Below, one piece after another: positions 1 through 10,262 of a DNA stretch of 64,000 nt. This DNA is from Pueraria montana var. lobata (Eukaryota; Streptophyta; Magnoliopsida; Fabales; Fabaceae): the NCBI GenBank assembly GCA_026413185.1, contig CM048650.1, positions 22,096,501 to 22,160,500 on the forward strand. The letters run 5' to 3'. Both the position numbers and the translations under genes were made by a program. Numbering within the stretch: the first letter of the stretch is position 1; every line of letters begins with the position of its first letter. The notes below the pieces were generated by a model that saw nothing but the letters and a program-made list of their open reading frames with translations, ran no database searches and had not been told where the DNA came from.

Positions 1-337
1 GTATCTAATCGCAATAAAAATCAGGTGTTCTATGGTGAAAGGTCCAAAGGGCATTATGGAGAGGCTGCATTTGTAGTATCAAACACCATATCATCATTCC
101 CTTTCCTTGTTCTAATATCACTCTCCTCCGGAATAATCATTTACTTCATGGTACAATTTCATCCGGGTTTAACTAATTGTGCATTTTTCTGCATCAACTT
201 ATTCTGCTGCCTATCTGTTGTTGAGTGCTGCATCATGATTGTAGCCTCAGTGGTCCCCAATGTGCTCATGGGCTTAGGCACAGGAACTAGTGTAATTGTA
301 AGCAAACCATTTTTCTCAGCTCCTGAAATAATAACAT

Positions 338-599
338 GCCTTAAATATCTCTTGTCCCTCAAATTTTTGGATCAAGTTTCCTTTTTGGTCCCACAAATTT
401 AAAAGTGATGATTTTCGTGTCCTAATTTAAAAATAGCTCAGTTTGATCCTTGCAGTTATTTTGTTATGATCCTTTTGTTCCTTGATAAGGACCAAAAGTA
501 AACTATTTTTAAATTAAGGGACGAAAATAATCGCTTTTAAAATTGGGAAACAAAAAAAAAATAGACCCAAATTCAAGAGACTAGAAAGATATTTAAGCC
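338..599. mobile_element. Mutator-type MITE in intron 7 of the ABCG pseudogene
   Basis: Inverted ends (left GCCTTAAATATCTCTTGTCCC, right ...GATATTTAAGCC) enclose a non-coding fold-back of 262 bp. Nine-bp flanks taataacat (329-337) and taataatat (600-608) match 8 of 9, as expected of Mutator-type insertion. The partner gene lacks it in the same intron. Confidence 0.7.
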
Positions 600-1208
600 T
601 AATAATATTTAATAGAACTTTATGATCAATTTATTTGATTGTGGTTGTAGGTCTTCATGATGATGCCTTCCCAAATATTCAGATCATTACCTGACATTCC
701 AAAGTTCTTTTGGCGCTATCCCATGTCCTACCTCAGTTTTGCTGCTTGGGCAGTGCAGGTACAATGTTCAGTGTTTTGGGAATTAAATCAAGACTAAGGC
801 AAAATTAAGAATACACTAGGACACAGCATAACATAACATTGTGCTTTGTACAATACCTTTGTCATGTAAAATGTTGTTTTCAACTGCAGGGATAATACAA
901 GAATGACATGCTGGGGGTTGAATTTGATCCTTTTCTGCCAGGAGATGCCAAAGTTAGTGGAGAACAAGTCCTATCATTGGTATTTGGGGTTCCATTGGAT
1001 CATAACAAATGGTGGGACTTAACAGCATTGGCTACCTTATTATTAGTTCACAGATTGGTTCTTTACTTGGTGCTTCGGTTTGTCAAAAGATCTAATTCAC
1101 CTAAGCTGTGGTTCTATGCCAACAAAAGTCTACACTTTGCAGAAAGATGTTTATTCAATAACAAGTCATCTATTTCTTCCAGGAAACAAGCTCAGCATCC
1201 ATTGTCAT

Positions 1209-1468
1209 CAGGGACGGAACCACATATGTGGTTACAGGGGCAGCTGCCCCCCCTAAAAAATTACATTCCTTAATATTTAATGTGAAAAAAAATAATTCGC
1301 CCTCCCTAAAATAGGATTTCTATTTGTCTCTGGCACATGAGAATTAGGATGGTCCATGAATTATTATATTTCTTTTTAACTTTTTTAACACACAAATGTT
1401 TATTTTTTACTTTAGACCCTTACAATATTTTTTGCCCCCCCTAAAAACATTTTCTGGTTCCGTCCCTG
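1209..1468. mobile_element. hAT-type MITE inserted in the last exon of the ABCG pseudogene
   Basis: The element starts CAGGGACGGAACCA and ends TGGTTCCGTCCCTG, a perfect terminal inverted repeat of 14 bp, flanked by a perfect 8-bp duplication attgtcat at 1201-1208 and 1469-1476. Eight-bp duplications and CAGGG ends are hallmarks of hAT elements. Second inverted motifs lie just inside (GGGGCAGCTGCCCCCCC and its counterpart near 1434-1442). It has no coding capacity. It replaces the end of the exon reading frame with its own sequence up to a stop at 1271-1273. Confidence 0.9.
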
Positions 1469-1496
1469 ATTGTCATCAGCATCCATTATATCATGA

Positions 1497-2051
1497 TATA
1501 ATACTTTGATAAAGAAGGCAATATATTCTCTTTTTTTTATTTTTTATTTTTTATAAAAGAGGCAATATATTCTCGATCTGCCTCCAGGACGAATCACAAT
1601 ACGTATCTATCTATCAGGATTCACGTAATATATATATTTTTTACTGGAACTAAAGTTGTATAATTGCATATTCATTTTGGCACCGTATGACTATGAGCAC
1701 GCTTCTGTTTGTTGAAGATTTTGTCACAGCAGTTATTGCAGAGTACTGTGTGTTTTATTTAAATGGGTAATCACTGCTTCTTTGAATTATATGCCTCAAG
1801 TAATGGCTATCAGAAATACATTGTGTGTATTTGGATCATGTGTAAAAGTGTTGTTTTGAGTGTATGGGTGAAGAAATGCAACTATATCAAGGAGCTTGAC
1901 ACAGGTGAAGCGGAGAAATATTGGATGAGTATTTTAAATGGTGGTTATAGTGAATATAAGCTGTATGAGGAAGGGACGGAATGGTACAATTGTCAAAGGC
2001 TGGAAGAACAATGTATTGGTATCCGTAATATGTGTTGCTGGTTTAATATAT
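1497..2051. other. 3' flank of the ABCG pseudogene
   Basis: AT-rich sequence with T-runs near 1532-1552. An open frame of 106 codons exists at 1763-2083 but has no recognisable domain, and it runs into the LINE poly(T). I see no gene here. Confidence 0.5.
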
Positions 2052-2067
2052 GCAGTCTTAGTTTCTT
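2052..2067. repeat. Target-site duplication of the LINE, 3' side
   Basis: GCAGTCTTAGTTTCTT, repeated exactly at 7625-7640 on the other side of the LINE. Its last Ts merge with the poly(T) that represents the element's poly(A) tail. Confidence 0.9.
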
Positions 2068-2097
2068 TTTTTTTTTTGAATAAGGAGATGCATTCAA

Positions 2098-5000
2098 TCA
2101 AGACAAATTACAGTCAGGCCTAACATCATCCCAAACTCTGGGTTGAATCTGGGGAGGAAACTCCTCAATCCAGTAAATTTCCTTTACAAAAAAAGCAAGT
2201 CTAGCTAGTTCATGTGCAGCTCTATTTGTGGACCTATGTGAATAAGTTAACCTGTGCAAAAAAGAGGGTGTAGCTAACTGTACACAATCCTGTAACAAAC
2301 CAGCAAAATAACTTTTGTTGCCATCCATTCTATCATTCCAAAGCTGTACAATTCTTTGGCAATCTGTTTCAAAATGAACTTTGGTAAAAGAGAGGTGAGC
2401 TGCTGTCTCCATGGCCCATCTGAATGCTAATGCTTCTGCAATGTGTGAATCATAGCTAATGGGAATAAGCAGGGAAGCCGCTGCCAGGACATTTCCAAGA
2501 TCATCACGGTAGATCACACCAAGACCTGTTCCTAGCTCCTGTTTGATGGAAGCATCAAAGTTTGCTTTGATGATACCTGCCTCAGGTTTCTGCCATCTTT
2601 TCCTTTGCTGTTGTGCTGTGACTATCTGTTGACAATTATGTAGAGCAAGAGATTGAACCTTAGCCAAAATTAAAGGCAGAGGATTCTTGGTTTTCTGGAA
2701 CACCCACTGATTCCTCTCTTTCCATAGAACCCAGAGCATCTCACAAATTCTCCCCATGAACTCCATATCCCCACCACTCAAACAAGCTACAAACCAGTCC
2801 ACAAAGGATCCATCTTCATTAACCTGAATTTTTCCCCCCAAATTGGAGGCAAACCAAGCCCTCTTAACTTCCTCGCACAAAAGCAATGCGTGAACAATTG
2901 TCTCTTTCTTTTCTCCACACCGGGGACACATAATATCAACCTTGAGCCCTCTTGTTTCCAAATTTTCCATCACTGGGAGAATATTTTTGCAGGCTCTCCA
3001 TGCAAGATTAGTACACTTTGGAAGTGACTTGATATTCCAAATTTTCCTCCATAGATCCCCTGGGATGGCACTTGAAGAAGCTGGGGTATTGCGCTGGGAC
3101 AAAACAGCTGAGTGATATCCTGATTTAACTGTATAGTTTCCATCCAAAGAGTGCTTCCACATAAGACAGTCCTGGCTATGGCTGATCCTTAGGGGAATAC
3201 TCATAATTTTTTCCTGCATTTGAGGTGGAATGAGGGACTGAATTTTGTGGACATCCCAGCTCTTAGAGTTAGGGTCAATCAGGTCAGCAACCAGCAAGGT
3301 ATGATCCACTTGATGATTATATTGAGTATGCAGTATGCCATCATGCACATTTGGTAGCCAGTTGTCTTTCCAGACATGAACAGAATTGCCATCACCTATC
3401 CTCCACATGGAACCATCAGCAATGATATCTTTTGAAGAGAAAATACTACTCCAAGTAAAACTAGGCCTGTGAACCTTCTTTGCTTCTATAGGGGAGCATC
3501 TAGGAAAATATATGGCTTTTAGGACCCTAGTAGCAAGGCAAGAATCATTGTTTAGCAGCCGCCACAACTGTTTAGCTAGCAGAGATTTGTTGAACTCCTT
3601 CATTCTTCTAAATCCCAGGCCACCTTGTATTTTGGATTCAGCAATGGTATCCCACCTTAGCCAATGCATTTTGACTGCATCTGGTTCTCCACCCCAATAA
3701 AATCTAGCTATCATTCTTTCAATCTGATTGCAGAGGAAGTTTGGAAGCTTGAAACAGCTCATAACGTATGTCGGAATGGATTGCACAACAGCTTTGATTA
3801 ATGTTTCCCTCCCAGCTTTTGACAAAAAATTTTCCTTCCACCCTTTTAGCTTTTTCCACACCCTATCACGCACAAATTGGAAAACTTGGCTTTTGGATCT
3901 CCCTATAAGGGCTGGTAGTCCCAAGTATCTGCCATGATCTCTTACTGCCTTAATTCCCATCAGCATCTCTAGCTCATTTGATCTGTTTGTTGGCACATTA
4001 CGGCTAAAAGAGACATCAGACTTATTGAGATTGATCTTTTGTCCTGAAGCTTTCTCATAAGAGTTAATAATGTTCATAATGTGCAAAGCTTCTTCACAAT
4101 TTGCTCTAGCAAAGATAATGCTATCATCAGCAAAAAATAAGTGAGAGACAGTAGGAGCCTTAGGACAAACCTTAACTCCATGCAAAAAGTGATCTTCCAT
4201 TGATTTAGTTATGAGGGTGGAAAAAACTTCGGCGCAAAGGATGAAAAGGTAAGGAGACAGCGGGTCTCCTTGCCTTAAGCCCCTTTGTGGTTTGAATTCC
4301 CGGCTCGGAGCACCATTTATCAGGACTGCAAAAGAGACAGAAGAAACACATTTAAGGATCAAGTTGCACCAATGCTCCGGAAACCCCATCCTTGCTAGAA
4401 CCCTTTCTAAGAATTGCCACTCCACTCTGTCGTATGCTTTAGACATGTCAAGCTTAAGGGCCATGGATCCTTTTCTCCCAGTCTGTCTATGCTGCATGTA
4501 ATGAAAAGTTTCAAAAGCAACCAAAGCATTATCTGTTATAAGCCTCCCAGGGACAAAAGCACTCTGCTAGTCTGAAACAATAGAGGGCAAAATTAATTTG
4601 AGTCTGTTGGCTATAGTTTTAGTAACGATCTTAAAGATGACGTTACATAAACTAATAGGCCTGTACTCACTTGGGCAAACCGGATTTTTCACCTTTGGGA
4701 TCAGAGCTATGAACGTTTTATTCAGCTCAGTAGGGTCTGCACCGTTATTCAGGATATCCAGGACCATTTTGGTAACATCTCTGCCCACAAAGCTCCAAAA
4801 TCTATGGAAGAACAGAGCTGGGGTGCCATCCGGCCCAGGGGCCTTAGTGGGGTGCATCTGTTGCAACGCTTCATACACCTCTGTATCAGTAAACTCACCA
4901 TTCAGAATCATTTTCTGGTCTTCAGAGATACGTCCCTCAACCAAGCTAACAATATTATCATCATCTTGAGGACCTGAGGACATAAAAAGATCGGAGAAAT

Positions 5001-6207
5001 ATGTTATGATTACATGTTCAATACCTTCCTCATCCTTGATAACCTTCCCATTCTCATTCGTCATTTTGTTAATAGAATTTGTCCGTTGCCTTTGGGATGC
5101 CTTCCGATGAAAGAATTTGGTATTCCTATCACCATGCTTCAACCACGAGGCTCTGGATCTCTACTCCCATTGAATTTCCTCATATTTAAGGACTTCATCT
5201 AGCTGCAACTCAGTATCTCGAATAATGTTTAGAGTAGAATCTGTCTGGGGTCTAGATTGGAGGTCAGCAAGCTTGCCTTTTAGAGCTTTTATCTTCCTTG
5301 GTATATGACCAAAGGTAGCAGAACCCCAGGATTCAAAATTCTGACCAGTTCTCCTTAAATTCTGCAGGGCATTGTCCCCTGGAACCCACGAATGAGAAAT
5401 GATCTGTTCACAATCTTCTTCCTTCTCTAGCCACATTTGTTCAAACCTGTAGATTCTTTTCTTCTTTTTCCTTCTGTTATGACCATTAGCAGGGTCACAG
5501 CACTCCACAAGAATGGGGTTGTGGTCAGATTTATGACGAGGAAGAGTGGACACGAAAGTAGAAGGCCAAGAGGATCTCCATTCACAGTTAGCTACAGCTC
5601 GATCCAGTCTCTCTTGGATAGTGAATGGTTCTTTTCTCATATTGGACCAAGTGAAACCATATCCAACAAACCCCAAATCATTCAGTTGGCAGTCAACCAA
5701 AGCACTGTTAAAACTCGACATATTCCTAATCTCTGTTGGTACTCCCCCCATCTTCTCATCTTGAGACAAAATTTCGTTGAAATCACCCAGACAGATCCAA
5801 GGCAAACTCTTGCTAGGCCTCAGGCTCCTCAATAACTCCCAGGAAAGGTGTTTATTATTAGCTTCAGGATAACCGTAGAATAAAGTAATAATAGCACTAC
5901 CTCCATGGGACAAATATCTATACTTGGCAGAAATATGGTGAGCAGAAAAGGATAAGATATCCACTTCCATCGACTCCTTCCACAAGAGTAGCAATCCTCC
6001 AGCTCTGCGTTTTCCTGTTCCTTCACAATCAACCCCAAACAGGTTCTTCAAATCAGCCATGCCTCTCAAGGACTGGGTTTCCACTAATTTTCTCTTGGTT
6101 TCCATAACAAAAACCAAGTCGGGACCTTCTGTTTTGGCGAGCTTTCGCAAAGCTCGAACTGCTCGTGGGTTCCCAAGCCCACGGCAGTTCCAACTAAGGA
6201 GCCTCAT
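2098..6207 (-). pseudogene. LINE ORF2: endonuclease / reverse transcriptase / RNase H, two in-frame stops
   Basis: A single reading frame of 1370 codons from ATG 6207 to the stop at 2098 holds two TAG codons, at 5163-5161 and 4569-4567, with no frameshift. Domains in order: endonuclease/exonuclease/phosphatase fold at the N-terminus (begins MRLLSWNCRGLGNPRA), reverse transcriptase with its catalytic FADD near 4134-4123 and the RQGDPLSP block upstream, a zf-RVT zinc-binding domain (CPRCGEKKETIVHALLLC), and plant RNase H (FDAS, AEALAFRWA, TDC, NRAAHELARLA). Each stop lies at a conserved position where related elements usually have a sense codon, so each looks like a single-base change. The protein would bring about target-primed reverse transcription; here full-length ORF2 cannot be made without readthrough. 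Confidence 0.92.
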
Positions 6208-7538
6208 TGGCTCCGGCGGGGCTGGTGAACAGTCCCCGCCGCTAAGTCTTGTTGCAATTTCTTAGGCTGATGAGCTTCCTCAACCTCCATATCCTTCTCT
6301 CCCCAAGCCATCTCTGTAGTTCTCTTTCCTCCTTTTAGAGAATTCTCCTCTTCTGTGTTTGTCAAGTTCCCCCTAGCAACCCTCTTCCATTTCCTCGTAT
6401 ATCTTCCTTGAATTTCTTCCTCAGATACATTAATCTTGTTTGCCCCTTCACTTTCAGCTAGCTGGGTGGTCTCCTTTTTCATTTCTTTTGTAACCCTTTC
6501 TTCTTCATTTGTATCTTCCAGAGCTGGCATCTCAAAGCTTTCCTTTCCCTGGGCTGTTAGTTCATTAAAAGGGGATGAATCTCTTCGTTTTCCTTCACTT
6601 GAAAGACAACAATTTCCTAGGGACATGGCCACATTGGACACAATGGTCTCCTCACTTCGTTGCTTATGGGTTACTTCCTCAGCTCTGTTTTCTGGAAGGA
6701 GACTTTCTAAAGTTTCTTTAGACTTACCCATGACAAGTTGGTTTCTTATTCTACCGTAAGATACCTCGTTCTGAAATCCCGCAACAACATTTGATCTTGT
6801 TGGCGTTGCCCTCAGCCATGGACCAAAAGGAAGGTTTCCAGTGTCGTCTTCATCAACTCCCTCTGACTTCTCTTCACAATCTCTCATTAGGTGACCGATT
6901 AAACCACAACCATAACAAAAGTTCCCCAAACGTTCATACTGAACTTGAACCTTTTTTGCTTCCTTATCTCCAAATTTGATGCGGATTCCTCGACGGAGAG
7001 GTTTCGAGATGTCTATTGAAACCCTAAGCCGGAGGAAGTTCCCAAGACGATTTCCTTCAGAGTCGTCCCATTTGATAAACTCACCCATGGAGTTACCAAT
7101 AATTTTTGCCATTTCTCCCGTGCGAAAGCCAAGGGGGACATCAACCACCCTTAACCAGAACGGGCATTTTGAAAACTCCAAGTCCCCCGGGGTTTCATCT
7201 GGTCGTAGTTCCTTAAGAACAATCAGCTTCCGGTCGAAGTTCCAAGGACTCCCATTCAGCACAATCTCTTTGTCCTTTGCCTTTAGAAATCTGAAAGTGA
7301 AAAGATTTCTTCCAGCATCTCTTATCTCTACACCACCTTTCACCTTCCAAGCTTGGGCCATTGTAGTTTTGAAAGCCCTTGCGTTGAAAGTTCCTGTCGT
7401 GACCACTCTTCTAGCCAACCACGCTTCACCTTCTTCTGCCTTGTCGATTTGAGATCCTGTTCCAGGTAGCAAAACCACTGTTTCTTCCTCATCAGAGGAG
7501 TCGACTGCCTTTCCCCTATTCATGTTCAGGACAGGCAA
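6204..7538 (-). CDS. LINE ORF1: DUF4283/zinc-knuckle RNA-binding protein, 444 aa
   Basis: ORF1 of the LINE is uninterrupted. Residues about 45-160 form the DUF4283-type domain typical of plant L1 ORF1 (ends near FWLRVVDVPLGFRTGEMAKI). A zinc knuckle C-x2-C-x4-H-x4-C follows at C208, C211, H216, C221. The C-terminal 200 residues are low in hydrophobics and rich in E, K and T, as usual. ORF1 proteins bind the element RNA and act as its chaperone. The stop TGA overlaps the ORF2 start in an ATGA at 6207-6204. A second Met at codon 6 could also serve as start. Confidence 0.9.
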   Translation of the reverse strand: MPVLNMNRGKAVDSSDEEETVVLLPGTGSQIDKAEEGEAWLARRVVTTGTFNARAFKTTMAQAWKVKGGVEIRDAGRNLFTFRFLKAKDKEIVLNGSPWNFDRKLIVLKELRPDETPGDLEFSKCPFWLRVVDVPLGFRTGEMAKIIGNSMGEFIKWDDSEGNRLGNFLRLRVSIDISKPLRRGIRIKFGDKEAKKVQVQYERLGNFCYGCGLIGHLMRDCEEKSEGVDEDDTGNLPFGPWLRATPTRSNVVAGFQNEVSYGRIRNQLVMGKSKETLESLLPENRAEEVTHKQRSEETIVSNVAMSLGNCCLSSEGKRRDSSPFNELTAQGKESFEMPALEDTNEEERVTKEMKKETTQLAESEGANKINVSEEEIQGRYTRKWKRVARGNLTNTEEENSLKGGKRTTEMAWGEKDMEVEEAHQPKKLQQDLAAGTVHQPRRSQ

Positions 7539-7624
7539 GTCCTAGAGAGAACAAGAAGCGCTGCCTTGGGAGAGGGCTCTTACTATCACCGCTACGGAAG
7601 CCCTAGCAGAGACGAAGAGGGTTG

Positions 7625-7640
7625 GCAGTCTTAGTTTCTT
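7625..7640. repeat. Target-site duplication of the LINE, 5' side
   Basis: Exact copy of the 16 bases at 2052-2067; marks the element's 5' end at 7624. Confidence 0.9.
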
Positions 7641-8258
7641 ATATGTGAAACCATGGTTATTTTATATTTGTGTATAGTCATATATATGTAAATACGAAAT
7701 AACCATTAGAATGATTATGGGCTGAATATTTGTTTTTCTGTAAACGGGTTTGAGTTTACCTATGATATATTATTGTGCTTTTCTGCTGATAAAAAAAAGT
7801 AATGAAATAGAAAAAAAAAAAAAAACTACTGAAAAGGGTCCAAAGTAAATCTGCTGGAAACTTCTCATATACATTTTCTTCTCCTTACTAATATTTGCCC
7901 ACTAAATTCTTTAGTTAAGAGAGTTCAAGTGCTCAAGTAAATGATTATAATTTTTATCTATTTTGATTTGTGATAATTATCTAGATGATTTTTTTCTTTT
8001 TTTTTATTTAGATGACTTTTCTCTCTTTTTTTTATGTAGTTGATAAATTTATTTTAAAAAAATAATAATCAAGAGTAAAAGAATTAATTTTTTTCAAGAG
8101 GAAAACTTGTGAGAAAGAAGATCTATGCATTATTATATTACATATTAGATCTATACATTAAATCTTATTATGGCTCCCCCTAAATTTTAGTTGAAGCTCC
8201 GCCACTGCCTGTAGTATACTGCTAAACTCTGACCATGATACACATCTTGCACAATTCA
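7641..8258. other. AT-rich spacer after the LINE
   Basis: Continues the ABCG 3' flank interrupted by the LINE. Contains A-runs (7810-7826) and a short piece at about 8171-8208 ending gttgaagctccgccactg, which resembles the end of a hAT-type MITE. No coding signal. Confidence 0.4.
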
Positions 8259-8268
8259 ATATTTTTTT

Positions 8269-8728
8269 GGTTAATTAAGTTTTTAATCCCTAAACTTTTT
8301 AAAAATTCGATTTTTAGTCCTTAAACAAAAGTTTCACTGGTTAAGGTCTCTAAACTTTTTAAAAATTCGATTTTTAGTCCCTAAACAAATGTTTAACCGG
8401 TCAAAGTCCCTAAACTTTTTAAAAATTCGATTTTTAGTCCCTAAACTTTTTTAAAAACTTGATTTTTAGTTTTTGAACAAAAGTTTGAACTCCATTATTT
8501 TTATTTATTTAATGGGGTTTCAAGGACTAAAAACCGAATTTTTAAAAAAAAATAGGGATTAAAAACCGAATTTTTAAAAAGTTTAGGGACTTTGACCAGT
8601 CAAACATTTGTTCAGGGACTAAAAATCGAATTTTTAAAAAATTTAGAAACCTTGACTAGTCAAACTTTTATTTAGGGACTAAAAATATAATTTTTAAAAA
8701 GTTCAGGGACTAAAAACTTAGTTAATCC
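8269..8728. mobile_element. Fold-back MITE with internal direct repeats, 460 bp
   Basis: Left end GGTTAATTAAGTTTTTAATCCC and right end ...GGGACTAAAAACTTAGTTAATCC are inverted. Flanks atattttttt at 8259-8268 and 8729-8738 are identical over 10 bp, although low in complexity. Each arm carries two to three copies of a block like TTTTTAAAAATTCGATTTTTAGTCC. Non-coding. The long duplication suggests a Mutator-type origin. Confidence 0.75.
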
Positions 8729-8738
8729 ATATTTTTTT

Positions 8739-9814
8739 CTATATTTTGGCCAGTATCTAATCCTAGACTAGGGTACTAGTTGGAAGGAAAGGGCCCTTTT
8801 ATTCATAAACTAACCTTTTCTTCTTCGTTTTTTGGTAAAAGTAACCTTTTCTTCTTCTTTTTTTGGTAAAAGTGGTGGGGGGAAACCCCACGCCAACTTC
8901 ATTAGAAACCTCTATAAAAGGAGGTAGAGGATACATTAGCTAGTAAAGACAAAGAAATAAAGTCAGGTATGTCATAAAAAATCTGTCCATGTCTATCTAC
9001 ATTTAAACATTTAATATGGCTAGTTATATAGTAGTATTCTATCGTCTTTTATAATTACATGTGTCTTTAGGGGTTTTATTTTATTTTAAAAATTTAAAAA
9101 TTATTTATTTTTCTAATAATATTCTCATTTATTGATATTTCACCTAAATATTTAATAAATTTATAACTATATTTCAATTTTTCAATAAAGATATTGCAAA
9201 AAAAAATATTATCATAATTTTATAATTAATATTTTTTTTTAATAAACATATTATCTTCAAAAATCAAATAATATAAGACAGATGTACTGTGATGTATCCT
9301 AATGCCTAAAAGCAAGAAATATATAAAGTGTTTTAATTTCATGTTGGAGAATTGAATTTTGAGTCTAAAATTAATTTTTGATCAATTTTCACACGTTTAG
9401 TTTGTTGAAGAAGATTTCATAATTGATTATGGGTTCAGAATTGATTATCCATGTGTTTGGACACATGTTCGTGACTCAAGTCCTCGACAATTTCCGCGTC
9501 AGTTTTCAAGAAATACACAAAAGCAACGAATTCTTGCTTCAACCCATATTGGATCAAAGTTTGGCGATGCGCAATAAGACAGACACTATGAGTTGAAGTA
9601 ATATTGAGTAACTTTTGTATTGGATCATAAATTTTAGACTGAGTTTTACTCGTAACTATTTTTTTTTACAAGAAGTTTTATTCCTAACTTGATTTTATAA
9701 TAAAAACATCCAAACATAAATTATATTACTTCAAAATCAATTTTAAGCAAAATCAATTTTACAAAATCAATTTTATTTAAAATTAATTTTGCCAACACTC
9801 ATCCAAACACGCAC
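8739..9814. other. Repeat-derived spacer
   Basis: AT-rich. Segment 8867-8968 (aaccccacgccaacttcattag) resembles the 3' end of a retroelement. Segment about 9343-9800 has inverted arms rich in AAATTAATTTT and ends atccaaacacgcacg, as in degenerate MITEs. No gene. Confidence 0.35.
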
Positions 9815-10078
9815 GTAATATGTTTTTAGTCCCTCAAATTTAGGGATTTGTCTTTTTTAGTCCCTCAAATTAAAATTTACTTGTTTTAATCCCTCAAATG
9901 GTCAAAAATTGCCACAACAAAAACTGCCACAAATTGTACATGCAAACCACCAAAAATTAGTGAAAGTGGACTAAAAAAAGCATTTCACGAATATGAAGGA
10001 CTAAAAAAAGTAAATTTTAACTAGGGAGACTAAAAAGGATGGACACCTAAATTTGAGGGAGTAAGAACATGATTAAGC
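9815..10078. mobile_element. Degenerate fold-back MITE
   Basis: Left TATGTTTTTAGTCCCTCAAA and right TTTGAGGGAGTAAGAACATG are inverted over about 25 bp. Internal copies of tagtccctcaaatt occur. I could not settle the target duplication. It ends 185 bp downstream of the intact ABCG stop codon. Confidence 0.5.
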
Positions 10079-10262
10079 CTTTTAAATATTACAAAACACA
10101 ATTCAATCCTCATCTCATGCATGTTCCTGTTACGTGCGTATCTTTTTCACCATTTTTATGCTTAATGAGATGAAACGATAATTAACAGATATAAATCAAA
10201 GATGCTTAATGGCTCTTCATGTCAAAATTCTGACAGTTGATTTACATCACCATATTAAAGTA

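Larger units (their letters stand above)
25..1496 (+). pseudogene. ABCG half-transporter copy, 3' part only, broken (paralog of the - strand gene at 10263-16151)
   Basis: Three exons match exons 7-9 of the intact - strand gene in this window: 25-297, 651-758 and from 890 on, with the same lengths (273 and 108 nt) and the same splice signals. They encode the second half of the membrane domain and the C-terminus. The last exon opens GGA TAA TAC, a stop at 893-895, where the intact copy has GGA CAG TAC, so about the last 110 residues are cut off. A 260-bp hAT-type MITE sits in the same exon at 1209-1468. Without it the frame would end at TGA 1494-1496, and the SQEGL-type C-terminus of the partner is lost through a local rearrangement. 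The 5' exons are left of the window, so their state is unknown. A truncated but expressed protein is possible; decay is more likely. Confidence 0.85.
2068..7624 (-). mobile_element. Full-length L1-type LINE retrotransposon (about 5.56 kb)
   Basis: The element reads on the - strand: 86-nt 5' leader (7624-7539), ORF1 (7538-6204), ORF2 (6207-2098), a 3' UTR of about 20 nt and a poly(A) tail seen as T-run 2064-2077. An exact 16-bp target duplication flanks it (2052-2067 and 7625-7640). The order ORF1 with zinc knuckle, AP-type endonuclease, reverse transcriptase, zinc-binding domain and C-terminal RNase H is that of plant L1 elements. Full length, exact duplication and only two point-type stops in ORF2 indicate a fairly recent insertion. 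It lies in the 3' flank of the ABCG pseudogene, in opposite orientation. In this state it is probably not autonomous. Confidence 0.95.

Noticed and set aside
1763..2083. Open frame of 106 codons downstream of the ABCG pseudogene
   Set aside because: No domain or splice support; it crosses the LINE target duplication and poly(T).
4292..7452. Several + strand frames of 60-158 codons between 3512 and 7452
   Set aside because: All are antisense shadows of the LINE coding regions.
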